A stretch of DNA of 58,480 nt from Bacteroidetes bacterium UBA4416 (GCA_002390745.1 DGQK01000062.1:59074-117553); one strand, 5' to 3'. Shown: positions 37,646 to 46,643, numbered from the stretch's first letter. Numbers and translations are program-made. Notes: generated by a model not told the origin, from the sequence alone.

Positions 37646-39247
37646 TCTACTAATACCAAATACATCTTTGTTACCGGTGGGGTAACATCATCTCTCGGAA
37701 AAGGAATTATCGCAGCGTCACTGGCCAAATTGCTACAAGCAAGAGGCTTTACAGCGACTATTCAGAAGCTGGATCCATACATCAATATCGATCCGGGAAC
37801 TCTTAACCCTTATGAACACGGCGAGTGCTACGTCACAGAAGACGGGGCAGAAACCGACCTCGACCTCGGGCACTACGAGCGTTTCCTGAACGTGGCCACG
37901 TCGCAGGCCAACAACGTCACTACGGGGCGCATTTACCAGTCGGTGATCGAGAAAGAGCGTAAGGGTGAATTCCTGGGGAAAACCGTGCAGGTTATTCCGC
38001 ATATTACCGATGAGATCAAAAACCGCATTAAACTGCTTGGAAAAACAGGCCAGTACCAGTTTGTGATCACGGAGATCGGCGGAACCGTAGGGGATATCGA
38101 ATCACTTCCATACATCGAGGCAGTTCGCCAGCTGAAATGGGAACTGGGCGATGACTGTACGGTGATACACCTTACACTTCTGCCTTACCTGGCAACCTCC
38201 GGTGAGTTAAAGACCAAGCCAACACAACACTCGGTGAAACTGTTGCTGGAATACGGAGTACAACCCGACATTCTCGTTTGCCGTTCCGAGCACCCTATCA
38301 ATAAAGACATCCGCCGCAAAATAGCCCTGTTCTGCAATGTATCGCCGGAAGCGGTGATCGAAGCCCTGGATGCGTCAACGATCTACCAGGTTCCTTTGCT
38401 CATGGCGAAGGAAGAGCTGGACAAGATCGTGCTGAAAAAACTGCACGTGGAGATGCCTGCGGAGCTGAAATTGGAAAAATGGAATAACTTCCTCGAAAAG
38501 CTGGAGCACCCGAAGCATGAGGTGACGATCGGTCTCGTAGGAAAATACGTGGAGCTGAAAGAATCCTATAAATCCATTGCGGAAGCCTTTATCCATGCCG
38601 GCGCCGTAAATGATTGCAAGGTAAAGCTGGAGTGGATCCACAGCGACGAGCTGAATGAAAGTAATGTGAATGACAAACTGAAAAACCTCCAGGGTATTCT
38701 GGTAGCTCCGGGCTTCGGCAACAGGGGCATCGACGGGAAGATCATCACCATCCAGTACGCCAGAACGAAAAATATTCCTTTCCTGGGGATCTGCCTCGGC
38801 ATGCAATGTGCCGTGATCGAATTTGCCAGAAATGTACTGGGCTTAAAAGATGCGCACAGCCGCGAAATGAGCCCTGCTACTACAAACCCGGTGATTGACC
38901 TGCTGGAAGCCCAGAAAAACATTTCGCACATGGGCGGAACCATGCGCCTGGGCTCGTACCCTTGCCATATCGAGGAAAGCACACTCGCCTACTCCATTTA
39001 CGGAAAGAAAGACATCAACGAGCGCCACAGGCACCGCTATGAGTTTAATCCTGAATACACAAAAGATTTCAAAAATGCGGGCATGGTGATTTCGGGCGTT
39101 AATCCTGATGCCGGCCTGGCGGAGATCGTGGAGCTGCCTTCACATCCTTTCTTCATTGGCGTTCAGTTTCACCCGGAATACAAGAGCACGGTGGAAAATC
39201 CGCATCCTTTGTTTGTGAGCTTTGTGAAAGCCAGCATGGGGAAATAA
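37643..39247 (+). CDS. pyrG: CTP synthase
   Basis: Converts UTP to CTP using ATP and glutamine. The synthetase domain starts FVTGGVTSSLGKGIIAASLA; the C-terminal class I glutamine amidotransferase has the nucleophile Cys in GICLGMQCAV and the His-Glu pair in GVQFHPEYKS. Length 534 is standard. A separate promoter, a palindrome over the start codon and a strong terminator make it a single-gene unit. Confidence 0.97.
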   Translation: MSTNTKYIFVTGGVTSSLGKGIIAASLAKLLQARGFTATIQKLDPYINIDPGTLNPYEHGECYVTEDGAETDLDLGHYERFLNVATSQANNVTTGRIYQSVIEKERKGEFLGKTVQVIPHITDEIKNRIKLLGKTGQYQFVITEIGGTVGDIESLPYIEAVRQLKWELGDDCTVIHLTLLPYLATSGELKTKPTQHSVKLLLEYGVQPDILVCRSEHPINKDIRRKIALFCNVSPEAVIEALDASTIYQVPLLMAKEELDKIVLKKLHVEMPAELKLEKWNNFLEKLEHPKHEVTIGLVGKYVELKESYKSIAEAFIHAGAVNDCKVKLEWIHSDELNESNVNDKLKNLQGILVAPGFGNRGIDGKIITIQYARTKNIPFLGICLGMQCAVIEFARNVLGLKDAHSREMSPATTNPVIDLLEAQKNISHMGGTMRLGSYPCHIEESTLAYSIYGKKDINERHRHRYEFNPEYTKDFKNAGMVISGVNPDAGLAEIVELPSHPFFIGVQFHPEYKSTVENPHPLFVSFVKASMGK

Positions 39248-39265
39248 GCCTTTTAATTGAATTTT

Positions 39266-39302
39266 AAAAGCCGTCATGATCTATCCCATGACGGCTTTTT
39301 TA
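39266..39302 (+). terminator. pyrG terminator
   Basis: AAAAGCCGTCATG - 8-base loop - CATGACGGCTTTT followed by more T, a 13-bp perfect stem starting 19 bases after the stop codon. The A run allows bidirectional use for the convergent channel gene. Confidence 0.9.
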
Positions 39303-39366
39303 TGGCCCCGGGATCAAAAGAATGCCATATTGAACGGCGGGCTATCAGCGGATCCCGACCTCGCCA

Positions 39367-40308
39367 TCACAGCTTCTGATAAGCGTGCAGGTCTTTCAGG
39401 TTGATGGAAATTCTTCCGTTTTTGCGGGGCTCCTGGGGTACGGGAATAAATTTAGCATTCCAGACAAGTTCTCCGGCCTTGTACGACATGCGCGAATATA
39501 CCGACTGAAAATAGGTATCGTTGATGGCTTTAACGAGGATCACGAATTCCACATCTCCTTTTGTCAGCTCAGGCTCACTAAGCCCGAATAAGGGGCTTTT
39601 GTCATCGATAGGATGCACGATCGTCCAGGTTAGCGGCAAAAAGTTTATCCCTTCCCTTTCCAGCTCAAGGAAATAAAAGTTTCTCCGGCCGCTTAGCGGG
39701 TCGTTGTAACTCACACCCAGTTTGCATTCCACTTCAATGAGCTCGTTCTGCTTGCGGTTGGCTATGCGGAACATGAAGCCCGTCACATCTTTGTACGGAG
39801 CAATAAGAGCCTCGTTGCTATAGGCAATATCCGCTTTAGGCTTGGAGAAGCGGCCGTACAGCAATCCTGTAACCAAAGCAAAACCCATCAGGCCCAGCAT
39901 CGATTCGATGGCCGATACTGTATTGGAAGAGGGATGGATCGGATACACGTGGCCATAGCCTACCGTTGTAAGGGTTTGCGCACTAAAGAAAAACAGATTG
40001 GTAAAATGGGAAGAATCCCCGGCACTGTCGAGCCCGCCGAATTTGGAAGTGCCGAGCGCAAAATAGATCAGCGCAAACAGTGTGTTAACCACGATATAGC
40101 TCACAAAAACAAGTGCGATGAACTTCGTCCAGGCAATGGATACGAGCCAGTGGTAAACATCGAAGCTGATCTGGTTCCTGGCTCCCTGCCGCCTCACATT
40201 TACAGAGCCGTCGCGGTTGAAGAAGCGGACCGATTCCTGATAAGATTTCTTTCCAAAGCCAAGCTCAGCATCCTCCTTTTTTTTATTGTTTAAGCCCTCT
40301 TTAATCAT
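39367..40308 (-). CDS. KirBac-type inward-rectifier potassium channel
   Basis: Two-helix K+ channel subunit forming a tetramer. TM1 is about residues 60-85, the pore helix precedes the selectivity filter TVGYG at 115-119, TM2 is about 132-152, and the cytoplasmic immunoglobulin-like gating domain fills 160-313 (KLGVSYNDPLSGRRNFYFLELEREG, FVILVKAINDTYFQSVYSRMSY). Length 313 fits bacterial Kir proteins. Its start codon is 11 bases from that of the SCO gene on the other strand, so each promoter must overlap the other gene. Confidence 0.93.
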   Translation of the reverse strand: MIKEGLNNKKKEDAELGFGKKSYQESVRFFNRDGSVNVRRQGARNQISFDVYHWLVSIAWTKFIALVFVSYIVVNTLFALIYFALGTSKFGGLDSAGDSSHFTNLFFFSAQTLTTVGYGHVYPIHPSSNTVSAIESMLGLMGFALVTGLLYGRFSKPKADIAYSNEALIAPYKDVTGFMFRIANRKQNELIEVECKLGVSYNDPLSGRRNFYFLELEREGINFLPLTWTIVHPIDDKSPLFGLSEPELTKGDVEFVILVKAINDTYFQSVYSRMSYKAGELVWNAKFIPVPQEPRKNGRISINLKDLHAYQKL

Positions 40309-40315
40309 ACCTTTG
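40286..40315 (+). promoter_or_regulatory. SCO-TlpA promoter, predicted leaderless
   Basis: TTG (40286-40288), exactly 19 bases, then TACCTTTG (40308-40315), matching the full Bacteroidota consensus. The ATG of the SCO gene follows after only 4 bases, so the transcript should start at or next to the start codon. The element lies within the first codons of the divergent channel gene. Confidence 0.65.
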
Positions 40316-40319
40316 TCAA

Positions 40320-40994
40320 ATGAAACTTAAAGGTAGTTATTATTGGCTATTATTACTGATACCCGCCGCTTTTACCACCTGGTATTTTTTGAACCGGCAC
40401 GAAGAAAAACCGTTAAGAACGCTGGCTTACTTCGGCAAAAAAAGAAGCTTCAAAACCGGCGACACAACCTACCATACCGTGAAGCCCTTCTTATTTGTAG
40501 ATCAGTACAATGAAACGGTCACAGAAGAAACCGTGAAAGGAAAAATTTACGTGACTGATTTTTTCTTCACCACCTGCCAGTCTATATGCCCTGTCATGAG
40601 TAGCCAGCTGGAACGCGTATATCAGAAATTTCACGGCAACAAGGAGGTGATGATCCTGTCGCACACGGTAGAGCCGGAAGAGGATTCGGTACATGTGCTG
40701 ATGGATTATGCCCGGCTGCATAACGTTGACAACAAGCAATGGCTGTTCCTTACAGGAGATAAAAAACACCTGTATGAGATGGCGCGAAAAAGCTACCTGC
40801 TGAATTCCGATGAGGGCAATGGGGATGCGGATGATTTTATCCACACGCAGAATTTTGCGCTGGTGGACAAGGAGCGCAGGCTTCGCGGCTTTTACGACGG
40901 TACAGACAGCCTCGATGTTTCGCGCCTCATCACCGATATAGAGGTGTTGCTGGAAGAGTACCGCTATCAAGAAAAAAAGGCAGCCAATGATTAA
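40320..40994 (+). CDS. SCO1/SenC-family copper chaperone/thiol protein
   Basis: Membrane-anchored thioredoxin-fold protein involved in copper delivery to cytochrome oxidase. N-terminal helix about 7-24, then the CxxxC copper motif C86/C90 in FFFTTCQSICPVM and the conserved distal H175 in DDFIHTQNFALVD. Length 224 is typical. Its end overlaps the TlpA-like gene by 8 bases, so the two redox proteins are translationally coupled. No oxidase subunits are in the window. Confidence 0.92.
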   Translation: MKLKGSYYWLLLLIPAAFTTWYFLNRHEEKPLRTLAYFGKKRSFKTGDTTYHTVKPFLFVDQYNETVTEETVKGKIYVTDFFFTTCQSICPVMSSQLERVYQKFHGNKEVMILSHTVEPEEDSVHVLMDYARLHNVDNKQWLFLTGDKKHLYEMARKSYLLNSDEGNGDADDFIHTQNFALVDKERRLRGFYDGTDSLDVSRLITDIEVLLEEYRYQEKKAAND

Positions 40995-41463
40995 ACGCCT
41001 GGCAATACTAAGCGCATTATGCCTGCTCGGCTTTTCAGCTGCGGCGCAAAAGGTAAGCGTGTATAAAAAAGACGGGCTCCTGAAACGCATCTATAACCCC
41101 AGCGACACAACGTATATTGTAAATTTCTGGGCAACCTGGTGCAAGCCTTGCGTGGCGGAGCTCCCGGAGTTTGAGCGCTTCAATCAGGCTTACGGGCAGG
41201 GCCCCGTAAAAGTGCTTCTGGTAAGCCTTGATTTCAGGGAAGACCTGCACAAACGGCTGCTGCCCTTCCTCCAAAAAAACACGTATTCCAGCGAGGTGAT
41301 CCTGCTTGATGAAAGCAATGGCAACGACTTCATCGACCAGATCTGCCCCGAATGGAGCGGCTCGATCCCAGCCACCATCATCACCACCAGAAACAAGCAG
41401 AAGTTCGTTTTCTTTGAAAAAAAAGTAACGTTTGACTTGCTGGAAGAAGAGCTGAAAAAATAA
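40987..41463 (+). CDS. TlpA-like periplasmic thioredoxin
   Basis: Secreted disulfide oxidoreductase: signal peptide about 1-21 (LALCLLGFSAAAQ-like) and thioredoxin active site C52-K-P-C55 in NFWATWCKPCVAELPEF. The cis-Pro region is WSGSIPATII. Length 158. Coupling with the SCO gene suggests it keeps the SCO copper site reduced, a known pairing of functions, though this is inferred from the 8-base overlap. Confidence 0.92.
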   Translation: MIKRLAILSALCLLGFSAAAQKVSVYKKDGLLKRIYNPSDTTYIVNFWATWCKPCVAELPEFERFNQAYGQGPVKVLLVSLDFREDLHKRLLPFLQKNTYSSEVILLDESNGNDFIDQICPEWSGSIPATIITTRNKQKFVFFEKKVTFDLLEEELKK

Positions 41464-41555
41464 CTGTGGTTTTCCACCATTCTCTTCCGAAAAAAATTGT
41501 AGAAAAACTGAATTTCAAATATCAACATAAACATATCTTATATTTACTACGAACT

Positions 41556-41972
41556 ATGGCACTTCTTGTAAAAACGTCCCAATTACCTAATTCCGGAAAA
41601 GGTTTATTTACAACAACCCCCATCAAAAAAGGAAGCAGGATCATCGAGTACAAAGGCGAGATCATCGACTGGAAAGAATATGAAAAACGCGTGGAGCGTG
41701 ATGAGGATGGCTACCTGTTTTTTATCAACAAAAAAAATTGCATTGATGCTTACCGCACTCCACAGTACAAAGCCCGTTATGCCAACGATGCAGCCGGATT
41801 AGGAAGGGTGAAAGGCCTCAGCAACAATTCGGTGTATGAGATAGATGGCGACAAGTGCTTCATCGTCGCAACGAAAGACATCCCTGCAGGAGGAGAAATC
41901 TTTGTGAGCTATTCCAAAGAATACTGGGACTGTATCCGATACAACATCAGTATCGGCCGGGGCAAACGCTAA
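41556..41972 (+). CDS. SET domain protein (putative lysine methyltransferase)
   Basis: 138 residues making up a bare SET domain: entry motif SGKGLFTTTPIKKGSRIIEYKGE (about 13-35), cofactor region RYANDAAG (74-81), and the C-terminal GGEIFVSYSKEYWD with the catalytic-type Tyr at 119. The usual NHS motif after the RY pair is N77-D78-A79 here. The ATG at 41556 is chosen over a GTG at 41466 because the extra 30 residues have no domain character. It ends 3 bases before the first sulfotransferase gene, so cotranscription is likely. The substrate is unknown. Confidence 0.8.
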   Translation: MALLVKTSQLPNSGKGLFTTTPIKKGSRIIEYKGEIIDWKEYEKRVERDEDGYLFFINKKNCIDAYRTPQYKARYANDAAGLGRVKGLSNNSVYEIDGDKCFIVATKDIPAGGEIFVSYSKEYWDCIRYNISIGRGKR

Positions 41973-41975
41973 TTC

Positions 41976-43088
41976 ATGATCGGTATCAGGCATACGTCTC
42001 TCAACTTTATTTTATCTACCGGTCGCACCGGAAGCACCTTGTTGAGTTCTATGCTTAATATGCATCCGGAAATTATTTCTGTTTCCGAAGAGCCTTTTGC
42101 CTATAACCTGTATCCGAAATACAGAGATGTCACCAACTGGGATGATGCCACCATTTCCGGCTTCTGCTACGACTTTTATTTGTTCAGCGAAGGGAAGCTG
42201 GAAGCTCAGTTTGGCGAAAGCAGCGACCTCATCAGGCTGCTGACCGACCACAGAGCCATACTCACGGGTGAGATTGCGATCAAGCTGGCTTACTTTGCTT
42301 TTTTTCCTCATAAGGATAAATCGCTGGTAACAACGATCGTGGACAAGGAACTGAAGTTTCATTATTTCCTCGACGATGTAGCAAATTATTACCCGCAAAG
42401 CAAATTCATCATCCTGCTGCGCGATCCACGGGATAATGTGCTCACCAAGCTGAAACGGGCCTTGAAAAAAAGAAAGCGCGACAGCGTGCTGTTCTTTGCA
42501 AAGACCTGGGACTACGAGTACGCCAGGATTTATGAAAAAACGAAGAATACAGCTTCCGACCGTTGCATCCGGGTGAAATACGAAGATCTGGTGAGCGCTC
42601 CGGAAGAAACCCTGAAGCGTATTACCGATTTTTTAAATGTGCCCTACACACCAAAAATGCTGGAGTACGACCAGAAATTCAAAGAGGAGCTCGATAGGGC
42701 CGCGCTGATCGGCGATACCGTCAGGCAGCATCTGTCGATGTACCACGACGGCTTAACCCAAAAAGTAAGTACCGAAAAAGTGGGCATCTGGAAAAAAGAG
42801 TTAAGCCCGCGCGACAATGACCTGATCTGGAGCGTTTGTGAAAAAACAGCGCTGATGAGCGGGTATGAGGCCGAAGGCTGCAAACGCGTTTCCTATATTA
42901 ACATAAATACGCTGTACGACCTGTGCAGGTTCTTTTTCAATAAGGTCATTCTTCCCAATACATACTATTGGCTTCCTTTCCGGCTGAAATACCTGATCAA
43001 GAAGCTTAAATACGGCAAGCAGTTCAAGAACGGCACCTGGGCCACCAGCGACTTCTACAGCTCCTCAATTCCCAAAAACCGATCCTGA
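41976..43088 (+). CDS. Sulfotransferase 1
   Basis: PAPS-dependent sulfotransferase fold. The 5'-phosphosulfate loop is FILSTGRTGSTLLSSML (residues 11-27) and the 3'-phosphate-binding element is RDPRDN (149-154), with the conserved YEDLVS further on. No signal peptide or membrane helix, so cytosolic. It closely resembles sulfotransferase 2 downstream over the whole length (for example ISVSEEPFAYNLY, CYDFYLFSEGKLE in both), a recent tandem duplication. No PAPS-synthesis genes are in the window. The acceptor is unknown. Confidence 0.88.
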   Translation: MIGIRHTSLNFILSTGRTGSTLLSSMLNMHPEIISVSEEPFAYNLYPKYRDVTNWDDATISGFCYDFYLFSEGKLEAQFGESSDLIRLLTDHRAILTGEIAIKLAYFAFFPHKDKSLVTTIVDKELKFHYFLDDVANYYPQSKFIILLRDPRDNVLTKLKRALKKRKRDSVLFFAKTWDYEYARIYEKTKNTASDRCIRVKYEDLVSAPEETLKRITDFLNVPYTPKMLEYDQKFKEELDRAALIGDTVRQHLSMYHDGLTQKVSTEKVGIWKKELSPRDNDLIWSVCEKTALMSGYEAEGCKRVSYININTLYDLCRFFFNKVILPNTYYWLPFRLKYLIKKLKYGKQFKNGTWATSDFYSSSIPKNRS

Positions 43089-43234
43089 GTCTGGCCTAAG
43101 CTAAACCGTATGAACGCACAGGCTGGAACCCGATGATACCTTGCGTCGTTCTGTGCCTCTGTGTGACCGGCGCTGGCAGAATTTCAAACAAAAACCTTTC
43201 AAAACACCGCAGGATTTAATACCTTGCTATGTAA

Positions 43235-44350
43235 ATGGCAACGGACACGGACCGCATCAGGCTTAACTTTATTTTATCGACCGGCAGAACGGGAAGCACG
43301 CTGCTGAGCACCATGCTTAACATGCATACCGAAATCATTTCCGTTTCCGAAGAGCCTTTTGCCTATAACCTTTATCACAAGTACAAAGATCAGGCAGACT
43401 GGAGCGATGAAACAATTCGCGGCTTCTGTTATGACTTTTATCTTTTCAGCGAGGGCAAACTGGAACCTCAGTTCGGAAAGCCGGAAGACCTGGTAAAGAT
43501 CCTGAAAGCACACCAGGCGGGACTGAATGGCGTGAAAGCCATTAAACTGGCCTACCTGGCCTTTTTTCCTCTCAAAGACAAATCGAATACCATCACGATC
43601 GTAGATAAGCAGCTAAAATTCCACAGCCTGCTCGACCGGATTGCCCGCTATTACCCCCAAAGCCGATTCATCGTACTTTACCGCGATCCGCGTGATAATG
43701 TGCTGGTGAAGATCAGGCGGGGCATCAGGCAGAAACGCAATGAAGGACTGTTGTTCTATGCCAAAACATGGAACTACGAATACAGCCTTCTTCGCCGGCA
43801 GATCAGTAGACTTCCGGCAGAGCGGTACATGGAAGTGACCTACGAGGACCTGGTAACACGGCCGGAACCTGTCCTGAAACGCATCTGCAACTTCCTGGAG
43901 CTGCCTTTCGAACCGCAGATGCTGGAATACGACCAGCGTGTAAAAAAAGACCTGCAGGAACAGGAAGCTTCTTTAGGAAGCTCGGTAAAGCAACATTTAT
44001 CGCTGTTGCACGAAGGCCTGACGCAAAAACCCAACACAGATAAAGTAGGACACTGGAAAACGGGTCTCACAGAAAAAGACTACAACATGGTTTGGAGCAT
44101 ATGCGGGAAAACAGCCACAGCCATAGGCTACAGGAACGAAGGCTGTAAGGCGGTTTCTTATTTCACACCTGCATTCATCAAGCAATGGCTGCGTTTTTAC
44201 ATCATCAAGATCATCATTCCCGCCATTTATTACAACCTGCCTTTCGGGATCATTTACCTCATCAAAACACTGAAATACGGAAAGAACTTCCGGGATGGAA
44301 AATGGCAAACCAAAGATTTTTACAAAGGCACGCTGCCCGACAGAACATAG
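43235..44350 (+). CDS. Sulfotransferase 2, tandem paralogue of sulfotransferase 1
   Basis: 371 residues with FILSTGRTGSTLLSTML (about 12-28), RDPRDN near 150 and YEDLVT, plus a basic C-terminal tail (LIKTLKYGKNFRDGKW) shared with sulfotransferase 1. It is separated from that gene by 146 bases with no clear gene; that gap carries the string CTGTGCCTCTGTGTGA, a low-complexity repeat-like text. Same reaction class; probably different acceptor specificity. Confidence 0.88.
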   Translation: MATDTDRIRLNFILSTGRTGSTLLSTMLNMHTEIISVSEEPFAYNLYHKYKDQADWSDETIRGFCYDFYLFSEGKLEPQFGKPEDLVKILKAHQAGLNGVKAIKLAYLAFFPLKDKSNTITIVDKQLKFHSLLDRIARYYPQSRFIVLYRDPRDNVLVKIRRGIRQKRNEGLLFYAKTWNYEYSLLRRQISRLPAERYMEVTYEDLVTRPEPVLKRICNFLELPFEPQMLEYDQRVKKDLQEQEASLGSSVKQHLSLLHEGLTQKPNTDKVGHWKTGLTEKDYNMVWSICGKTATAIGYRNEGCKAVSYFTPAFIKQWLRFYIIKIIIPAIYYNLPFGIIYLIKTLKYGKNFRDGKWQTKDFYKGTLPDRT

Positions 44351-44385
44351 GCTCATTGCCAGGGAAAATGCTTCAGGGATGACTC

Positions 44386-45396
44386 TTACCCTTTCTTACG
44401 GACCCTGCTCAGCTTGATCCGTAGCGGCAGATTACTCTGCCATTTATCTTTCAAAATTCCGGCCCTGGCTTTGAGCCTGCCTTTAAGCGCTTTCAGCGGG
44501 CTGAACGTCCCGGTAGCTGCCGGGTATTTTTCGTAACCAAAGACAGAAGCCAGTGGCGAGGTAATCGTATCAATGGTATAAATTTCGTTGGCGCTGAGCT
44601 CACTCTCCCAGGCATGCACGCGGCTCGTGTTGACGGGCTTGCTGAGATCGCTGTATTTGGTGAGTGCCCGCTCCTGCTTTTCCGAAGCTGCTTTCGCGTA
44701 GCTGTTCTTTATGACATGCTCGTGGAAGCGCAGCATGGCCGCATCGTAATCGAACTGAAAAAAGTCAGCCATGCGCCGCATTTCACCTTCGGTGTCGCTT
44801 ACCAGGTCTTCATAACGCAGAACGAAAAATTTCCCGGGATACAGCCTCACATAGTTTAAAACCTCCTGGTTATAGATAAGCCAGCGGTAGGCATTGAAAT
44901 AAATATCGGTGGAGCGGAAATTGACCTTCTGCCTGCGCGACAGATAGCCAGCCCTGGGATCCCGCAGCAGGAACACAAACTTACTATCGGGGAAGAGCCT
45001 TATGATCCGTTCGAGGTAAAGGCTGTTGATCGGGTTTTTATCAAAGAAGAAACGGCTTGATTTTTTTTCTCCTCCATACGTGAAGCTGCTGTAAAAATTC
45101 TTATAAAGCGCGGCAAAACTCCGGCTTTCCGATTTTTCAAAATACACGGGATCGAAACCAAAACCTGAGAAGTTATGATCCTTATAACGCCGCACAAACT
45201 GTATGACCTGTTGTTTATCCGCTTCGCTGAAGTCCTTCCGGGATTGCCACTGCGCGCTGAAAAAATTAAAGAAATTGATCTCGGGAGTTGCCTGGATAGC
45301 AGGGTGCGCATTAAGCATCGACATCAGCAAGGTAGTGCCCGAACGCCCGATGCCTACGATAAAATGGAACTTATTTTGATCCGTGCTGCCCACCAT
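44386..45396 (-). CDS. Sulfotransferase 3
   Basis: Sulfotransferase with loop FIVGIGRSGTTLLMSML (about 12-28 from the ATG at 45396), LLRDPRAGYLSRRQK and VLRYEDLVSD. It is less similar to the others than they are to each other and has longer TPEINFF spacing. A TTG at 45423 would add nine residues, but it falls inside a TATTTTTG box, so the ATG is preferred. It faces sulfotransferase 4 across a divergent promoter region and converges with sulfotransferase 2. Confidence 0.87.
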   Translation of the reverse strand: MVGSTDQNKFHFIVGIGRSGTTLLMSMLNAHPAIQATPEINFFNFFSAQWQSRKDFSEADKQQVIQFVRRYKDHNFSGFGFDPVYFEKSESRSFAALYKNFYSSFTYGGEKKSSRFFFDKNPINSLYLERIIRLFPDSKFVFLLRDPRAGYLSRRQKVNFRSTDIYFNAYRWLIYNQEVLNYVRLYPGKFFVLRYEDLVSDTEGEMRRMADFFQFDYDAAMLRFHEHVIKNSYAKAASEKQERALTKYSDLSKPVNTSRVHAWESELSANEIYTIDTITSPLASVFGYEKYPAATGTFSPLKALKGRLKARAGILKDKWQSNLPLRIKLSRVRKKG

Positions 45397-45420
45397 TTGC
45401 TTAAAATTAATACATTTATT

Positions 45421-45428
45421 CAAAAATA
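45421..45428 (-). promoter_or_regulatory. -7 box for sulfotransferase 3
   Basis: Minus-strand TATTTTTG fits TAnnTTTG, 24 bases before the ATG at 45396. No TTG lies 19 bases upstream. Confidence 0.4.
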
Positions 45429-45503
45429 CTTAGAACCTGCTTATTTTTATAGGGTAAAAATGCCCGTTGCTTAAGTTGAACAAGTTCAGGCAAATGTTGC
45501 AGG

Positions 45504-45511
45504 TATATTTG
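45504..45511 (+). promoter_or_regulatory. -7 box for sulfotransferase 4
   Basis: TATATTTG fits TAnnTTTG; predicted start near 45518, about 80 bases before the coding frame becomes conserved. TTG is 25 rather than 19 bases upstream. Confidence 0.35.
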
Positions 45512-45599
45512 GAGGTTGCGTCACAAAACATTGACGCCAGTGCGGCCAACAAGATAAGTGTAAACGAATGATGCATTAGATAAACTCAAACAGGCTTTT

Positions 45600-46643
45600 A
45601 TTATCAGTTCCGATATCCATACGCACTTCATCCTGTGCACCGAGCGTACCGGGAGCTCCCTGTTCTCGCTGATCCTGAACCTTCATCCCCAGGTGCTTTC
45701 TCCTTCCGAGGAGCCCTTTGCCTTATTTTTTTACGAAGCCTATAAAAACAAAACGACCTGGAGCGACGCCGAACTGCACCGGTTTATTGATGAGTTCTGG
45801 CTCATTGCCGAAAAAAGCCTGGAGCTGTTCTTCACTTCCAAAGAAAAGCTCTTCAACGCATTGCAGCCGCATAAAGCGCATTTGCCCTACAGCCTTCTGG
45901 TAAAGCTCATCTACCTGCAATTCATCGAACCCAAGCCGAAAGAAGAAGTGAAGCTGATTGTGGATAAGCAGATCAAGTATTTCTTTTATTTGCCGCAGTT
46001 GCTGAAGGTATTTCCCGACTCCAGATTCATTGTGCTTACGCGTGACCCGCGGGTGAACGCCCAGCGCAAAAAGCTGAGGAACCTCAATTCGGGCTCCAAT
46101 GCCATTTACCTGTCTGCCCTCTGGAAAAACACCTATAACCATGTGCATTACCTCAGGCAGCATGGCAAAGCAGTGATGGTTGTGCGCTACGAAGACCTCG
46201 TAAGCGACCCGCAAGCCACCATCCGCGCTACCTGCGACTTTCTCGGCATTTCCTTTGTGCCGGAGATGCTCAAAACGGAAGGCGTGTACGAATCCTTTCT
46301 CAGCTACCAGGAAAACAAGCTGGAGAAGCAGCACGTCGATCACCTGAAAGACTTCCACAGTGGGCTGTTCACGAGCATCAATACCGATAAGGTAGCCCTG
46401 AGGGATAACGAGATCGACGAAACCGTGAATAACAAGATCATCGCGCTCACCGGCCCTCTCCTGAAAGAACTGGGCTATGAGCTGAATGGCAGCGGTGAAG
46501 GAAAATTAAGCATCAACGACCGCTTTCAGATTCTCAAGGCGTACCTCTACAGGCCTTTGCTGATTCGCTTTTATTTGCACATCCCGCTTTCCATCAAACT
46601 CCTCATTAAAAAAATCCGGAAGAAGAAAGCCTTTGTTCCTTAG
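45600..46643 (+). CDS. Sulfotransferase 4, without a canonical start codon
   Basis: The conserved frame is open from 45564. It encodes THFILCTERTGSSLFSLIL, which aligns with the 5'-phosphosulfate loop of sulfotransferases 1 and 2, followed by SPSEEPFA, LTRDPRVNAQ and VRYEDLVSD. No ATG, GTG or TTG exists in this frame between the stop at 45561 and the loop; the first standard start (GTG, 45693) would delete the cofactor loop. I therefore place the start provisionally at ATT 45600. ATG codons at 45568/45571 are in another frame and stop at once. It may use a rare start or be a recently decayed gene. Confidence 0.68.
   Translation: MISSDIHTHFILCTERTGSSLFSLILNLHPQVLSPSEEPFALFFYEAYKNKTTWSDAELHRFIDEFWLIAEKSLELFFTSKEKLFNALQPHKAHLPYSLLVKLIYLQFIEPKPKEEVKLIVDKQIKYFFYLPQLLKVFPDSRFIVLTRDPRVNAQRKKLRNLNSGSNAIYLSALWKNTYNHVHYLRQHGKAVMVVRYEDLVSDPQATIRATCDFLGISFVPEMLKTEGVYESFLSYQENKLEKQHVDHLKDFHSGLFTSINTDKVALRDNEIDETVNNKIIALTGPLLKELGYELNGSGEGKLSINDRFQILKAYLYRPLLIRFYLHIPLSIKLLIKKIRKKKAFVP

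Noticed and set aside
43150..43168. CTGTGCCTCTGTGTGA string between sulfotransferases 1 and 2
   Set aside because: Looks like low-complexity repeat text known from many genomes, but one copy in the window gives no support for a feature.
45693..46643. GTG at 45693 as the start of sulfotransferase 4
   Set aside because: It would delete the conserved PAPS-binding loop, which is encoded in the same open frame upstream.
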